Program-made: the position numbers and the translations under genes | Source of the DNA: Acidobacteriaceae bacterium | Lineage (GTDB): Bacteria; Acidobacteriota; Terriglobia; Terriglobales; SbA1 | DNA length: 9,782 nucleotides | Direction: 5' to 3' | Assembly (NCBI GenBank): GCA_019237515.1 | Contig: JAFAGX010000310.1 | Location: forward strand, 1-9,782 | Notes under the pieces: model-generated | Databases searched by the model: none | Seen by the model: only the letters and a program-made list of their open reading frames with translations | Told to the model about the DNA's origin: nothing | Shown here: one piece after another, positions 1 to 6,761 of the stretch | How positions within the stretch are numbered: the first letter of the stretch is position 1 | Layout of the letters: every line of letters starts with the position of its first letter

Positions 1-27
1 CGAAACACAACTTCAGGGAGAAAAGTC

Positions 28-2115
28 ATGAGTACCGCAATAGCTCCAGTTGAGAACCTAAGCGCTACAGAACTCGATCAACTGTGCATCAACACGATTC
101 GCACGCTGTCCATCGACGCCGTGCAGCAAGCCAACTCCGGACATCCCGGCACTCCGATGGCGCTGGCGCCGCTCGTCTACACGATTTGGAATCGTGTTCT
201 GAGATTCGATCCGCAGGACCCGATCTGGCCCAATCGTGACCGCTTTGTGCTGTCCAACGGCCATGCCTCGATGTTGCTCTGGTCTGCGCTCCATCTCACT
301 GGCGTCCAGGCCGTGAATGCTGACTACGAAAGATTGGGGCAGCCATCGGTCACGCTAGACGATATCCGCCACTTCCGCCAACTCGACAGCAAGGCACCCG
401 GGCATCCGGAATACCACTGGGTATCGGGGGTTGAGACGACGACTGGCCCGCTCGGCGCGGGCGTGGCGACGAGTGTAGGCATGGCCATCGCGGAGAAATG
501 GCTCGCCAACCGATACAATCGGCCCGGTTTTGAAATTTTCAATTACAACATTTATGCGGTCTGTGGGGACGGATGTTTGATGGAAGGTATTTCCTCGGAG
601 GCTGCATCCCTCGCCGGACATCTCGGCCTCGATAATCTCTGCTGGATTTACGACAACAATCACATCACCATCGAAGGCAACACGCGCATTGCGTTCACCG
701 AAGATGTGCAGACTCGATTCATTGCGTATGGATGGAATGTTTTAAGAGTCGGCGATGCGAACGACATCGATCGTATCGAACACGCACTCGAGGTCTTTCA
801 GAAAACAAAGGGCCGCCCCACCTTCATCGTTCTCGACAGTCACATCGGATATGGCTCACCGCACAAGCAGGACACTGCCGCCGCACATGGTGAGCCGCTT
901 GGCGAAGAGGAAGTTCGGTTGTGCAAACGAGCCTATGGATTTCCCGAAGACAAAAAGTTCTATGTACCCGACGGCGTGTACGATCACTTTACGGCCGGTA
1001 TCGGCAAACGTGGCGCTGAAGCTCGAAAGGACTGGGCACAGCTTTTTGAGACGTACCGCAAACAGCATCCGGAGCTCGCAGTCGAAGTCGAGTTGATGCA
1101 GAAGCGCGAGCTTCCGACGGGATGGGATCGCAATCTTCCTGTTTTTCCGGCAGACGCCAAAGGCATTGCTGGACGCGATGCTTCCGGCAAAGCGCTGAAT
1201 GTGCTGGCGCAAAATGTTCCGTGGTTCCTGGGTGGATCTGCCGACCTTGGCCCATCAAACAAGACCCTCTTCACCTATCCCGGGGCCAAAGATTTTCAGG
1301 CTGACACACCGGATGGAAAGACCCTGCACTTCGGCATTCGCGAACACGCGATGGCGGCAATCGTCAACGGACTTAACCTTTCGAAAGTGCGCGCGTTTGG
1401 AGCGACATTCTTCATTTTCAGCGACTATGCTCGGCCGGCAATTCGACTGGCGTCGCTCATGGAGATTCCCTCCATCTTCGTTTTCACGCATGATGCCATG
1501 GGCGATGGCGAGGACGGCCCGACTCACCAGCCTGTTGAGCACCTGATATCGCTTCGTGCCATCCCAGGACTGATCACGTTGCGTCCGGGAGATGCCAACG
1601 AGGTAGTCGAGGCTTATCGCTTTATCGCGCAATTGCGGCATCGACCCGCAGTGCTTGCGTTGTCTCGTCAGCCTCTACCGACTCTCGACCGCAGCAAATA
1701 TGCTCCGGCGTCCGGCGTTGCGCAAGGAGCGTATGTGCTGGCTGATTCTCCCGGCGGAAATCCCGAGGTGATCCTCATCGCTACCGGCAGCGAGCTCAGC
1801 CTGGCTGTGTCAGCTCACGAGAAATTACTCGCCGAAGGCATTCGCTCCCGTGTAGTGTCGATGCCTTCGTGGGAAATCTTCGATGAGCAACCGCAGGCTT
1901 ACCGGGACAGCGTTCTACCGCCGAACGTCAAAGCTCGCGTAGCTATTGAGCAGGGCTCAATTTTGGGATGGGACCGGTACGTCGGCAATTCTGGCCGCGT
2001 CATCGGCATGAATACTTTTGGCGCTTCCGCTCCTCTGAAGGAACTGCAAAAGAAGTTTGGCTTCGAGCCGGACCAGGTTTGTATTGCTGCCAGGGAGCAG
2101 TTAAAGAAAGGCTGA
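28..2115 (+). CDS. tkt: Transketolase, complete
   Basis: Thiamine-diphosphate enzyme that moves two-carbon ketol units between sugar phosphates in the cytoplasmic non-oxidative pentose phosphate pathway. The 695 residues match the usual full length. Visible in order: SGHPG at 37-41, SNGHAS at 76-81, a GPLG loop at 140-143, the ThDP/Mg motif starting GDG at 180-182 and ending with the Asn pair at 210-211, SADLGPSN at 404-411, GIREHAM with the expected catalytic Glu at 439, and the GDGEDGPTHQPVE segment at 492-504 with a conserved His at 500. An AGGGAG ribosome-binding site at 15-20 lies 7 bases before the ATG, which fixes the start. One oddity: the loop reads GPLGAG, where most transketolases have GPLGQG. 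The upstream promoter is outside the window, and I see no clear terminator after the stop. Identity is very secure. Confidence 0.97.
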   Translation: MSTAIAPVENLSATELDQLCINTIRTLSIDAVQQANSGHPGTPMALAPLVYTIWNRVLRFDPQDPIWPNRDRFVLSNGHASMLLWSALHLTGVQAVNADYERLGQPSVTLDDIRHFRQLDSKAPGHPEYHWVSGVETTTGPLGAGVATSVGMAIAEKWLANRYNRPGFEIFNYNIYAVCGDGCLMEGISSEAASLAGHLGLDNLCWIYDNNHITIEGNTRIAFTEDVQTRFIAYGWNVLRVGDANDIDRIEHALEVFQKTKGRPTFIVLDSHIGYGSPHKQDTAAAHGEPLGEEEVRLCKRAYGFPEDKKFYVPDGVYDHFTAGIGKRGAEARKDWAQLFETYRKQHPELAVEVELMQKRELPTGWDRNLPVFPADAKGIAGRDASGKALNVLAQNVPWFLGGSADLGPSNKTLFTYPGAKDFQADTPDGKTLHFGIREHAMAAIVNGLNLSKVRAFGATFFIFSDYARPAIRLASLMEIPSIFVFTHDAMGDGEDGPTHQPVEHLISLRAIPGLITLRPGDANEVVEAYRFIAQLRHRPAVLALSRQPLPTLDRSKYAPASGVAQGAYVLADSPGGNPEVILIATGSELSLAVSAHEKLLAEGIRSRVVSMPSWEIFDEQPQAYRDSVLPPNVKARVAIEQGSILGWDRYVGNSGRVIGMNTFGASAPLKELQKKFGFEPDQVCIAAREQLKKG

Positions 2116-2120
2116 TTTAA

Positions 2121-2330
2121 ATGAACTCTGCGGGCATTGATGTTTTAGCGCTTGAACGATGGCTTACCGTCTTTTTACTTTTTGAGATGTTTGTGGTCGT
2201 CGTTACCAGCGTGTTGGTTTCAGCGAAGGCTCTGGTTAGTCCGAGCCGGATCGGGCAACCGGCTACGTTCTGGAAATCGCGAGGGACCAGCGCGTCTCCA
2301 AGGTCTCCAGGAAATTCATGTAGGCCATGA
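2121..2330 (+). CDS. Doubtful small ORF with one hydrophobic segment, directly after tkt
   Basis: A 69-codon frame begins 5 bases after the transketolase stop. AAAGG at 2107-2111 lies 9 bases before the ATG, so co-translation with tkt is conceivable. Residues 14 to about 38 are strongly hydrophobic (LTVFLLFEMFVVVVTSVLV) and could form one membrane helix. The second half is basic and low in structure (Ser, Pro, Arg, Gly), as expected of non-coding sequence read in a random frame. I recognise no family. It overlaps a minus-strand small ORF at 2263-2376, and at most one is likely to be real over the shared part. It may be a degenerate remnant or simply chance. Confidence 0.22.
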   Translation: MNSAGIDVLALERWLTVFLLFEMFVVVVTSVLVSAKALVSPSRIGQPATFWKSRGTSASPRSPGNSCRP

Positions 2331-2376
2331 TCAAGACCTGCTGCAGCGTCAGACCGCTGTACTTGATGCGCCACAT
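2263..2376 (-). CDS. Candidate 37-residue ORF or gene remnant
   Basis: Reading right to left from ATG 2376-2374 to TAG 2265-2263 gives 37 residues beginning MWRIKYSGLTLQQVLIMAYM, followed by an FLETLETRW segment. Third codon positions are mostly G or C, as in the secure genes here, and the composition is protein-like with an amphipathic helical middle. That is why I list it. Against it: only a weak GAG-type ribosome-binding site, a length below what statistics alone can support, and no family I recognise. It could be a genuine small protein or the surviving end of a decayed gene. It competes with the plus-strand ORF at 2121-2330. Confidence 0.25.
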   Translation of the reverse strand: MWRIKYSGLTLQQVLIMAYMNFLETLETRWSLAISRT

Positions 2377-2834
2377 AACTCAGCTATAAGCTGTTTTCTT
2401 GAATTTCCTATCTACTTTCAGAAGATCAAATTATGCAGGGGTCTTATGACAGGATGCGAAGGTTTATTTTCGGAATGGAATCAGGAAGATGAGAGCAAAG
2501 TTGCCATTTCAGGGGCTTGACAAAGGCTGTGCCAAATTGGGAATTGGCGAGGAGCGGCGGACGATTTCCCATTCTGGGAGCAATTTCCGAAAAAATCTCA
2601 ACGTACGTACCGGTAGAACCACCTTGAACCCTGGAGTGCAATCTTTTGCACACACAGCCGACTTGCACCATTTCATGTGCATTGTTTTCTGGTAGATCGC
2701 GCGGAGTCCAAAATGCTCCCCTTTTCACAGGTCGGTCTGTTGGGTAGCTATACCTATTGCGGCCGAAATTGCGATCGCTATCCGAAAATCTCGCACGGCC
2801 AGTCTGTGCAAATGTGCTCGAAGGAGCAGAGAAC
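2377..2834. other. Gene-poor stretch of about 460 bases
   Basis: Open frames here are short or lie opposite the NTF2-like gene, and none reads like a protein. The stretch is more AT-rich than its neighbours. It contains TTGACA at 2517-2522, which resembles a -35 box but has no convincing -10 at the right spacing; a small TCCCA/TGGGA hairpin at 2567-2579; and the palindrome at 2636-2651 listed separately. It probably contains the promoter and leader of the gene starting at 2835, but I cannot place the promoter. Confidence 0.4.
2636..2651. promoter_or_regulatory. 16-base palindrome, possible operator
   Basis: GTGCAA-TCTT-TTGCAC is a perfect 6+6 inverted repeat with a 4-base spacer, about 185 bases upstream of the NTF2-like start at 2835. 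Its size and symmetry fit a dimeric regulator site or a small hairpin. No regulator is encoded beside it, and a repeat this short can arise by chance in a 700-base gap. Confidence 0.2.
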
Positions 2835-3293
2835 GTGACCAATAGCTTCGAAATAAAAGTGGTGGTGACCGCGAATTCCGAAGTTACGCCCTTGCGACAA
2901 TTTTTCGCAGAATATTTCGAGGCTTGGGAATCGGGAATCCCGGAGCGGGTGCTGAAATATTTCAGCGACGACGTGGTTATCGATCTGACCGGACAGCTAG
3001 TGAGCCTCGCAGGCAAAGACATGGTCGCAAAGCATTGGATTGAACCTACTCTGAAGAGCTTTCCGCGAAATCGGCACTCGATCACGAAGTATCTCGAATC
3101 AGGCGAGCGAGTCATCATTGACTGGCAATTCACGGCAGTTCATGCTCGCAGCGGAAAAGAGCATCAGGTACCAGGCCGGTCCGTCTATTTTGTCAAAGAC
3201 AATTTGATCCGGCAGGGTGAGGTATTTTTCGAAACCGCGCAGGCTCAGCAAAAGAAGCCGGAAAACCAGGCAGCGGTGCCGCAAGCAAGCTGA
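2835..3293 (+). CDS. NTF2/SnoaL-like small cytosolic protein
   Basis: A 152-residue protein of the NTF2-like (SnoaL/ketosteroid-isomerase-like) cone fold. Typical signs are the opening helix (LRQFFAEYFEAWESG, near 21-35), then FSDDVVIDL, a middle loop with GKDMVAKHWIEP, paired strands around RVIIDWQFTAVHA, and a closing ...YFVKDNLIRQGEVFFE segment. The fold covers isomerases, dehydratases, cyclases and non-enzymatic ligand binders, so no reaction can be assigned. I start it at GTG 2835, because GGAG at 2823-2826 sits 8 bases upstream. The frame is open further left to a TTG at 2757, but that extra part has no good ribosome-binding site and is not domain-like. The last 15 or so residues are a polar tail rich in Gln, Ala and Lys. 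It converges with the alpha/beta hydrolase, leaving 16 bases between stops. Confidence 0.75.
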   Translation: MTNSFEIKVVVTANSEVTPLRQFFAEYFEAWESGIPERVLKYFSDDVVIDLTGQLVSLAGKDMVAKHWIEPTLKSFPRNRHSITKYLESGERVIIDWQFTAVHARSGKEHQVPGRSVYFVKDNLIRQGEVFFETAQAQQKKPENQAAVPQAS

Positions 3294-3309
3294 GCGCTGT
3301 CCGCTGAGT

Positions 3310-4092
3310 TCATCGCGCGGCTACGTGGCGGCGAATGAATTCGTCAATCGCAACCAGCGTAGCCTCTCGCTGATCGCGATGGGGAGCATGCCGGCAGTTT
3401 TCCAGAATTGACGTCGAGGCAGAAGGTATTTTTGCCTGGATCGCCTCAACCTGCTTGAGCGTGCCGTACTCGTCCTGCGCTCCTTGCAAGACCAGCACTG
3501 GGCAGCGGATCGAATCCAGAAATGATTCGATGTTCCAGGCGCGAAAGTTCGGATCCAGCCAGATATTGTTCCAGCCCCAAAACATGGAATCCACATTCGC
3601 GTGATAGGACCCGAGACGCTGCGCCAGATCGGTGGCTTGGTACGTCTCCCGCGCTTGCGTGATGCTCGCGATGGATAAGTCTTCGACAAAGATATGCGGC
3701 GCTTCCAGGATCAGTCCCGCCGGAGAATCTCGGAACGTGCCAGCGTAGATGATGGCGATGGACGCGCCGTCGCTGTGCCCGAGCAGGAGAGGCCGCTCGA
3801 TTCCAGCCAGCCGCAGGATTTCCGGAAGTACAACTTGCGCTTCGTGGTGCATGAAAGAAATTGATCGCGGCTCCTGCAAGGCGTCAGATGTGCCGTGCCC
3901 ATACCGCGAGTAAGCGAATATGCCTGCTCCCGTCGTCCGAGCCAACCGGACAGGAAAATCCTTCCAGTGAGTTACCGAACCTAATCCTTCGTGAAGCATG
4001 ACGATGGTCGGAAGATCAGGGTGATGGGCTTCGATCCTGATTGCTTCCAGCCGGCGGCCGTCGACAAGATAGTTGGCTGTGTTCGTTCGCAC
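3310..4092 (-). CDS. Alpha/beta hydrolase
   Basis: A 260-residue single-domain alpha/beta-hydrolase-fold enzyme, probably cytosolic, since no signal peptide is seen. Numbered from GTG 4092: oxyanion-loop HEGLGS at 34-39, SRYGHGTS at 62-69, nucleophile elbow GHSDG at 105-109 with Ser107, probable acid Asp207 in GAQDEYG, and catalytic His235 in CRHAPHRDQ near the C-terminus. The triad is complete. Substrate is unknown; esters, lactones and enol-lactones are all possible. The frame is open to 4299, but that extension would run through the dispersed repeat at 4193-4229 and into the upstream gene, and it looks like translated non-coding DNA. I therefore place the start at GTG 4092, just before the fold begins; its ribosome-binding site is weak, so the exact start is uncertain. 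Confidence 0.85.
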   Translation of the reverse strand: MRTNTANYLVDGRRLEAIRIEAHHPDLPTIVMLHEGLGSVTHWKDFPVRLARTTGAGIFAYSRYGHGTSDALQEPRSISFMHHEAQVVLPEILRLAGIERPLLLGHSDGASIAIIYAGTFRDSPAGLILEAPHIFVEDLSIASITQARETYQATDLAQRLGSYHANVDSMFWGWNNIWLDPNFRAWNIESFLDSIRCPVLVLQGAQDEYGTLKQVEAIQAKIPSASTSILENCRHAPHRDQREATLVAIDEFIRRHVAAR

Positions 4093-4192
4093 GCGGTTGT
4101 GATTCCGTGGAATGGTACAGCAGACGTGGACAGTGTGGGATTTTTGGGTTCCACCTTTGTTTCGGGGAGCGAAGCTGATTTTTATCAGAACA

Positions 4193-4229
4193 GCAGATTC
4201 CTCAGCGCTGAAGCGCGTTCGGAATGACA
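4193..4229. repeat. Dispersed intergenic repeat, Acidobacteriota-type
   Basis: GCAGATTCCTC followed by a GC-rich core and then CGGAATGACA, with outer arms ATTCC (4197-4201) and GGAAT (4221-4225) that can pair and the palindrome CAGCGCTG inside. I recognise the pattern from memory as a short repeat scattered between genes in many acidobacterial genomes (usually GCAGATTCCTCGCTGCGCTCGGAATGACA); no search was done. The copy here has a longer, altered core. It lies in the 148-base gap 4093-4240 between the small membrane protein and the hydrolase. The gap also has a CTGAT/ATCAG hairpin at 4175-4188, which might act as a weak terminator or processing site. Confidence 0.6.
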
Positions 4230-4240
4230 AGTGCATTTCG

Positions 4241-4603
4241 TTAGGTGGATTTGTATTCGCCCTCGATGACAGGACCTTCGGCGTGGCTTTGCTCTTCACT
4301 GGGCAAGTTCTGTTTCCATTTGCGGTAGACGCTGGCTACCGAAAGCGTCCAGAACGGAACCAAGTCAACTCCGGGCACGAGTTCGCCCGCGAAGGCGGGC
4401 AGAAATTCCCAATGCCAGCCGAGCAGGAGAAACAACACAGCAGCGACTGCGACATCGAGCATGTCGTCGGCGGGAGAGAGCACACCTTCAACAAAAAAGG
4501 GGAACACAATGATCTGCAGGGCGTCGGCTGCGACGGCGAGAACCATGGCGGTTCGAAAACGCGAGCGCGCGGACCAGTCCTCCAGGGCATTCAAGTTTTG
4601 CAT
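4241..4603 (-). CDS. Small membrane protein, function unknown
   Basis: A 120-residue protein with a short polar N-terminus (1-18), a hydrophobic stretch at about 19-40 (MVLAVAADALQIIVFPFFVE), a second at about 49-66 (LDVAVAAVLFLLLGWHW) and a third, amphipathic one at about 68-93 (FLPAFAGELVPGVDLVPFWTL), then a charged tail. It looks like a family of uncharacterised membrane proteins I associate with Acidobacteriota and relatives, with conserved ADALQI..P.FVEG, SPADD and LVPG.DL.P.WT patches. I know of no function. The ATG at 4603 is chosen because the frame further upstream lies inside the preceding HTH gene and does not look like protein. The HTH gene ends 29 bases upstream, so the two are probably co-transcribed. 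Confidence 0.7.
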   Translation of the reverse strand: MQNLNALEDWSARSRFRTAMVLAVAADALQIIVFPFFVEGVLSPADDMLDVAVAAVLFLLLGWHWEFLPAFAGELVPGVDLVPFWTLSVASVYRKWKQNLPSEEQSHAEGPVIEGEYKST

Positions 4604-4632
4604 AATACTATTTTGCCTGATTCGAGCCTGAG

Positions 4633-4947
4633 CTACGCGGCACGTTTTTTGGTATCTCTGTGCCGCTGCTGGCGAACTATTGCCAGTCCGCGCTTCAGCT
4701 CTGAGCTGAGATCCGCGTTGCCGGTGGCGATCTGCACATCCTGACCGGCAGACTCGCGGCCTAACCACTTATTCAACTCCTCGCGCGAGGAGTAGACGTA
4801 GCGTCCGCGCTTCTCAACCGGCATTCCCGACTTTGCCCACCGTTGCGCCAGCGTGATTGGCTGGCCGAGAAAACGAGCGATCTCCTGCCAGCCTTTCAAC
4901 AGGTTTTGCTGATCCTCGGTCTCCGGCTGCTGCTTCCGTTTCGGCAT
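4633..4947 (-). CDS. Small helix-turn-helix DNA-binding protein
   Basis: A 104-residue protein. After a polar N-terminus, residues 18-64 form a winged-helix/excisionase-like domain: LKGWQEIARFLG is the first helix pair, ITLAQRWAKSGMPV the recognition helix, RGRYVYSSREELNKWLG the wing and last helix. The same layout is common in Acidobacteriota, where it occurs alone or fused to membrane or repeat domains. The C-terminal third (about 65-104) is basic and probably unstructured or DNA-contacting. It starts 46 bases after the enolase-superfamily gene and is followed by the small membrane protein, so it may regulate this local unit. No clear ribosome-binding site precedes ATG 4947. Target sites are unknown. 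Confidence 0.8.
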   Translation of the reverse strand: MPKRKQQPETEDQQNLLKGWQEIARFLGQPITLAQRWAKSGMPVEKRGRYVYSSREELNKWLGRESAGQDVQIATGNADLSSELKRGLAIVRQQRHRDTKKRAA

Positions 4948-4993
4948 ATGCAGATACGATGCTTGATTGCATGGTTGGGCTGCAAAAACGCAT

Positions 4994-6178
4994 TCAGCTG
5001 ATCTTGTATTTCTTGGCGTCTGATTCGCGCAACGTCAAGCCGAGTCCTGGGCGGCCAGGATCCGGACGAAGTTTGCCATTGGTTGGCACTGGCGCACCCT
5101 CGAAGAGCATTTGTTCGATACGTGCATGATCGTGAAAATACTCGATGTGCCGCAAGGGCTCCACTGCACATCCTAAATGCGCATGGACGGAGGGGGCAGT
5201 ATGCGCCGAAAGCGGCAGTGGCTGAGCGATACAAAGCGCCGCAGCCTGCAGAAATCCTGTGATGCCTCCGCAACGGGTTACATCAGCCTGGAGGACGTCT
5301 ACTGCGCCAGCCTCGAGCATCCGGCGGAAGTAAAATGCGTCATATCCGTATTCGCCGGCAGCAATATCCATTCCCGCGGGGGCGCGGTCACGCAGCAGGC
5401 GAAGCCCATCGAGGTCGTCTGAGGTTATCGGCTCCTCGAACCAGCTGACTCCATACTCGCGAAAATCCTCGGCAAATCGCAGTGCCTGCTTGCGGCTGTA
5501 AGCACCGTTAGCGTCCACGAACAACTGAACATCGGGCCCGATCGCTTGGCGGGCGGCTCGCACGCGCTCGAGGTCTCGTTCTGGTTCACGCCCAATCTTC
5601 ATCTTCACCATGGAAGTGCCGGACGCGGCCCATCCTCCGAGTTGCGATTGAAGTTGCTCGTTTGAGTATGATGTAAACCCTCCGCTGCCATAGATTGGAA
5701 CCTCGCTGCGTACAGTTCCGAGCAGTGCTGTCATCGGAACTCCTAGGATGCGCGCTTTGAGATCCCAAAGCCCGATATCCACAGCGGAAATCGCCATCGA
5801 AGCGATTCCGGCTCGTCCGAGATTGCGGACAGAATTCACCATCGCCCACCAGCACGCGGGAAGATCCATGGCGTTCCTGCCACGAATGCTGTCGGCCAGT
5901 CGAGCTGCGATCAGTTTCGCTGTGGCCTCGTCGGCGTAGGAATATCCCAGACCCGTCTCGCCGCCTGCACTTACGTGAACAATGACGATTGTGGTTTTGT
6001 CCCAGGCAGCGGTTCCATCGGATTCGGGGAAATCAGTTGGGACCGTATACGCAGAGACTTCGACCTGCTCAATGCGTGCGCGTGACAGGTCATCAGCATG
6101 GCACGGCGCCGCGGAGATACCCTGCAGCAAGCCGGAACCCGCATTGTGAGAGATCGACTGTTCACTCGGGGCCGGCAT
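4994..6178 (-). CDS. Enolase-superfamily enzyme, mandelate racemase subgroup
   Basis: A 394-residue Mg-dependent enzyme that abstracts a proton next to a carboxylate; typical substrates are sugar acids (dehydratases) or hydroxy acids (racemases). Numbered from ATG 6178: capping domain from about 34, KMK general-base motif at 192-194, metal ligands Asp222 (FVDANG), the WFEEP glutamate near 248 and Glu276 (AAGE), then the Asp299 (QADVTRCGG)-His326 (SAHTAPS) pair that marks the mandelate racemase subgroup rather than muconate cycloisomerases. All catalytic positions appear intact, so the enzyme is probably active; the substrate cannot be read from sequence. The first 33 residues precede the usual domain start. 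ATG 6178 overlaps the end of the ASRT-family gene by 17 bases, and a TTG at 6184 is also possible. No separate ribosome-binding site is visible, which suggests translational coupling. Confidence 0.9.
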   Translation of the reverse strand: MPAPSEQSISHNAGSGLLQGISAAPCHADDLSRARIEQVEVSAYTVPTDFPESDGTAAWDKTTIVIVHVSAGGETGLGYSYADEATAKLIAARLADSIRGRNAMDLPACWWAMVNSVRNLGRAGIASMAISAVDIGLWDLKARILGVPMTALLGTVRSEVPIYGSGGFTSYSNEQLQSQLGGWAASGTSMVKMKIGREPERDLERVRAARQAIGPDVQLFVDANGAYSRKQALRFAEDFREYGVSWFEEPITSDDLDGLRLLRDRAPAGMDIAAGEYGYDAFYFRRMLEAGAVDVLQADVTRCGGITGFLQAAALCIAQPLPLSAHTAPSVHAHLGCAVEPLRHIEYFHDHARIEQMLFEGAPVPTNGKLRPDPGRPGLGLTLRESDAKKYKIS

Positions 6179-6608
6179 AGGCAATGGTACTCAGCAATGC
6201 GTTCGCGTCCTGGCGGGAATCCAGGCGCGTGTGTTGCACCACAATGGGCACATCAGATTCGATCAGGCTTGCGTAATCTGTGTCACGAGGAATGGGTTGC
6301 GGATCTCGAAGTTCATTGAAGCGGAAGTGTTTCGTCCTTTTTGCGGGAACGGTCAGGCAATATGGACCAACCGGCCCACGATCTGAGAAGAAAATGGTGA
6401 TCTCGACGTGAGCATCCTCATCCGAGGTGTTGAGCATGCAAGCCGTTTCGTGACTCTCCATTTGCGGCTTCGGCCCATGGCTCTTGCCAGGAATGTAGCC
6501 CTCAGCAATTGCCCAGCGCTTCCGTCCGATGGCCTCCCGCTGAGAAGGAGTGCCTCCGCTACCCGGCTGCTCCGAGGTGTGCTGCCCAAAGTTAATCAGA
6601 GCATTCAT
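6162..6608 (-). CDS. Anabaena sensory rhodopsin transducer (ASRT) family protein
   Basis: A 148-residue soluble protein. From residue 28 on it carries the ASRT-family signature: RWAIAEGYIPG at 31-41, ESHETACMLNTSDEDA at 51-66, a GPVGPYCLTVPAKRT strand pair near 78-92, HFRFNEL at 94-100, and DVPIVVQHTRLDSRQ at 119-133. The Anabaena member is a small tetrameric beta-sandwich protein that associates with sensory rhodopsin. Most bacteria with this family lack rhodopsin, and published context analysis proposed small-molecule, possibly sugar, binding. Residues 1-27 are a polar Gly/Ser-rich leader, unusual for the family. GGAG at 6615-6618, 6 bases before ATG 6608, supports the start. It overlaps the downstream enolase-superfamily gene, so a role tied to that enzyme's substrate or product is likely. 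No signal peptide or membrane segment. Confidence 0.88.
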   Translation of the reverse strand: MNALINFGQHTSEQPGSGGTPSQREAIGRKRWAIAEGYIPGKSHGPKPQMESHETACMLNTSDEDAHVEITIFFSDRGPVGPYCLTVPAKRTKHFRFNELRDPQPIPRDTDYASLIESDVPIVVQHTRLDSRQDANALLSTIAYAGPE

Positions 6609-6761
6609 TTGCGGCTCCAGCGAATGGTGTTCTTTGTCTAATTAATACTTCATCGAGCATGGAACTCCCATCCAGCGGCGGCTGTACCCGCATACAAGAA
6701 ATCGTGTATTGGCGATCTATGGCAAAATTGTTGCCGTTTCAGATCAAAACGGGAGAGCCCT
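6609..6761. promoter_or_regulatory. Shared divergent control region
   Basis: The 153 bases between the divergent ASRT-family and amidohydrolase starts must hold both promoters if they are not embedded in genes. On the minus strand TATTAAT (6647-6641) resembles a -10 box, without a good -35. Upstream of the amidohydrolase, GGCAA-AATTG-TTGCC at 6721-6735 is a 5+5 inverted repeat ending 26 bases before the start codon, which could be an operator or leader hairpin. Ribosome-binding sites lie at both ends: GGAG at 6618-6615 (minus) and GGGAG at 6751-6755 (plus). Confidence 0.4.

Noticed and set aside
2517..2545. Sigma-70 promoter beginning with TTGACA at 2517
   Set aside because: The expected -10 position reads GGAATT, a poor match, so the -35-like hexamer alone does not support a promoter call.
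2444..3133. Long minus-strand open frame of 229 codons
   Set aside because: It lies opposite the NTF2-like gene and its upstream region, with no recognisable motif and a composition typical of an antisense shadow.
4093..4299. Upstream extension of the alpha/beta hydrolase frame
   Set aside because: It runs through a dispersed repeat and into the membrane protein gene, and its translation has no domain or signal-peptide character.
4112..4744. Plus-strand open frame of 210 codons
   Set aside because: It is antisense to the membrane protein and HTH genes and crosses the repeat; no motif supports it.
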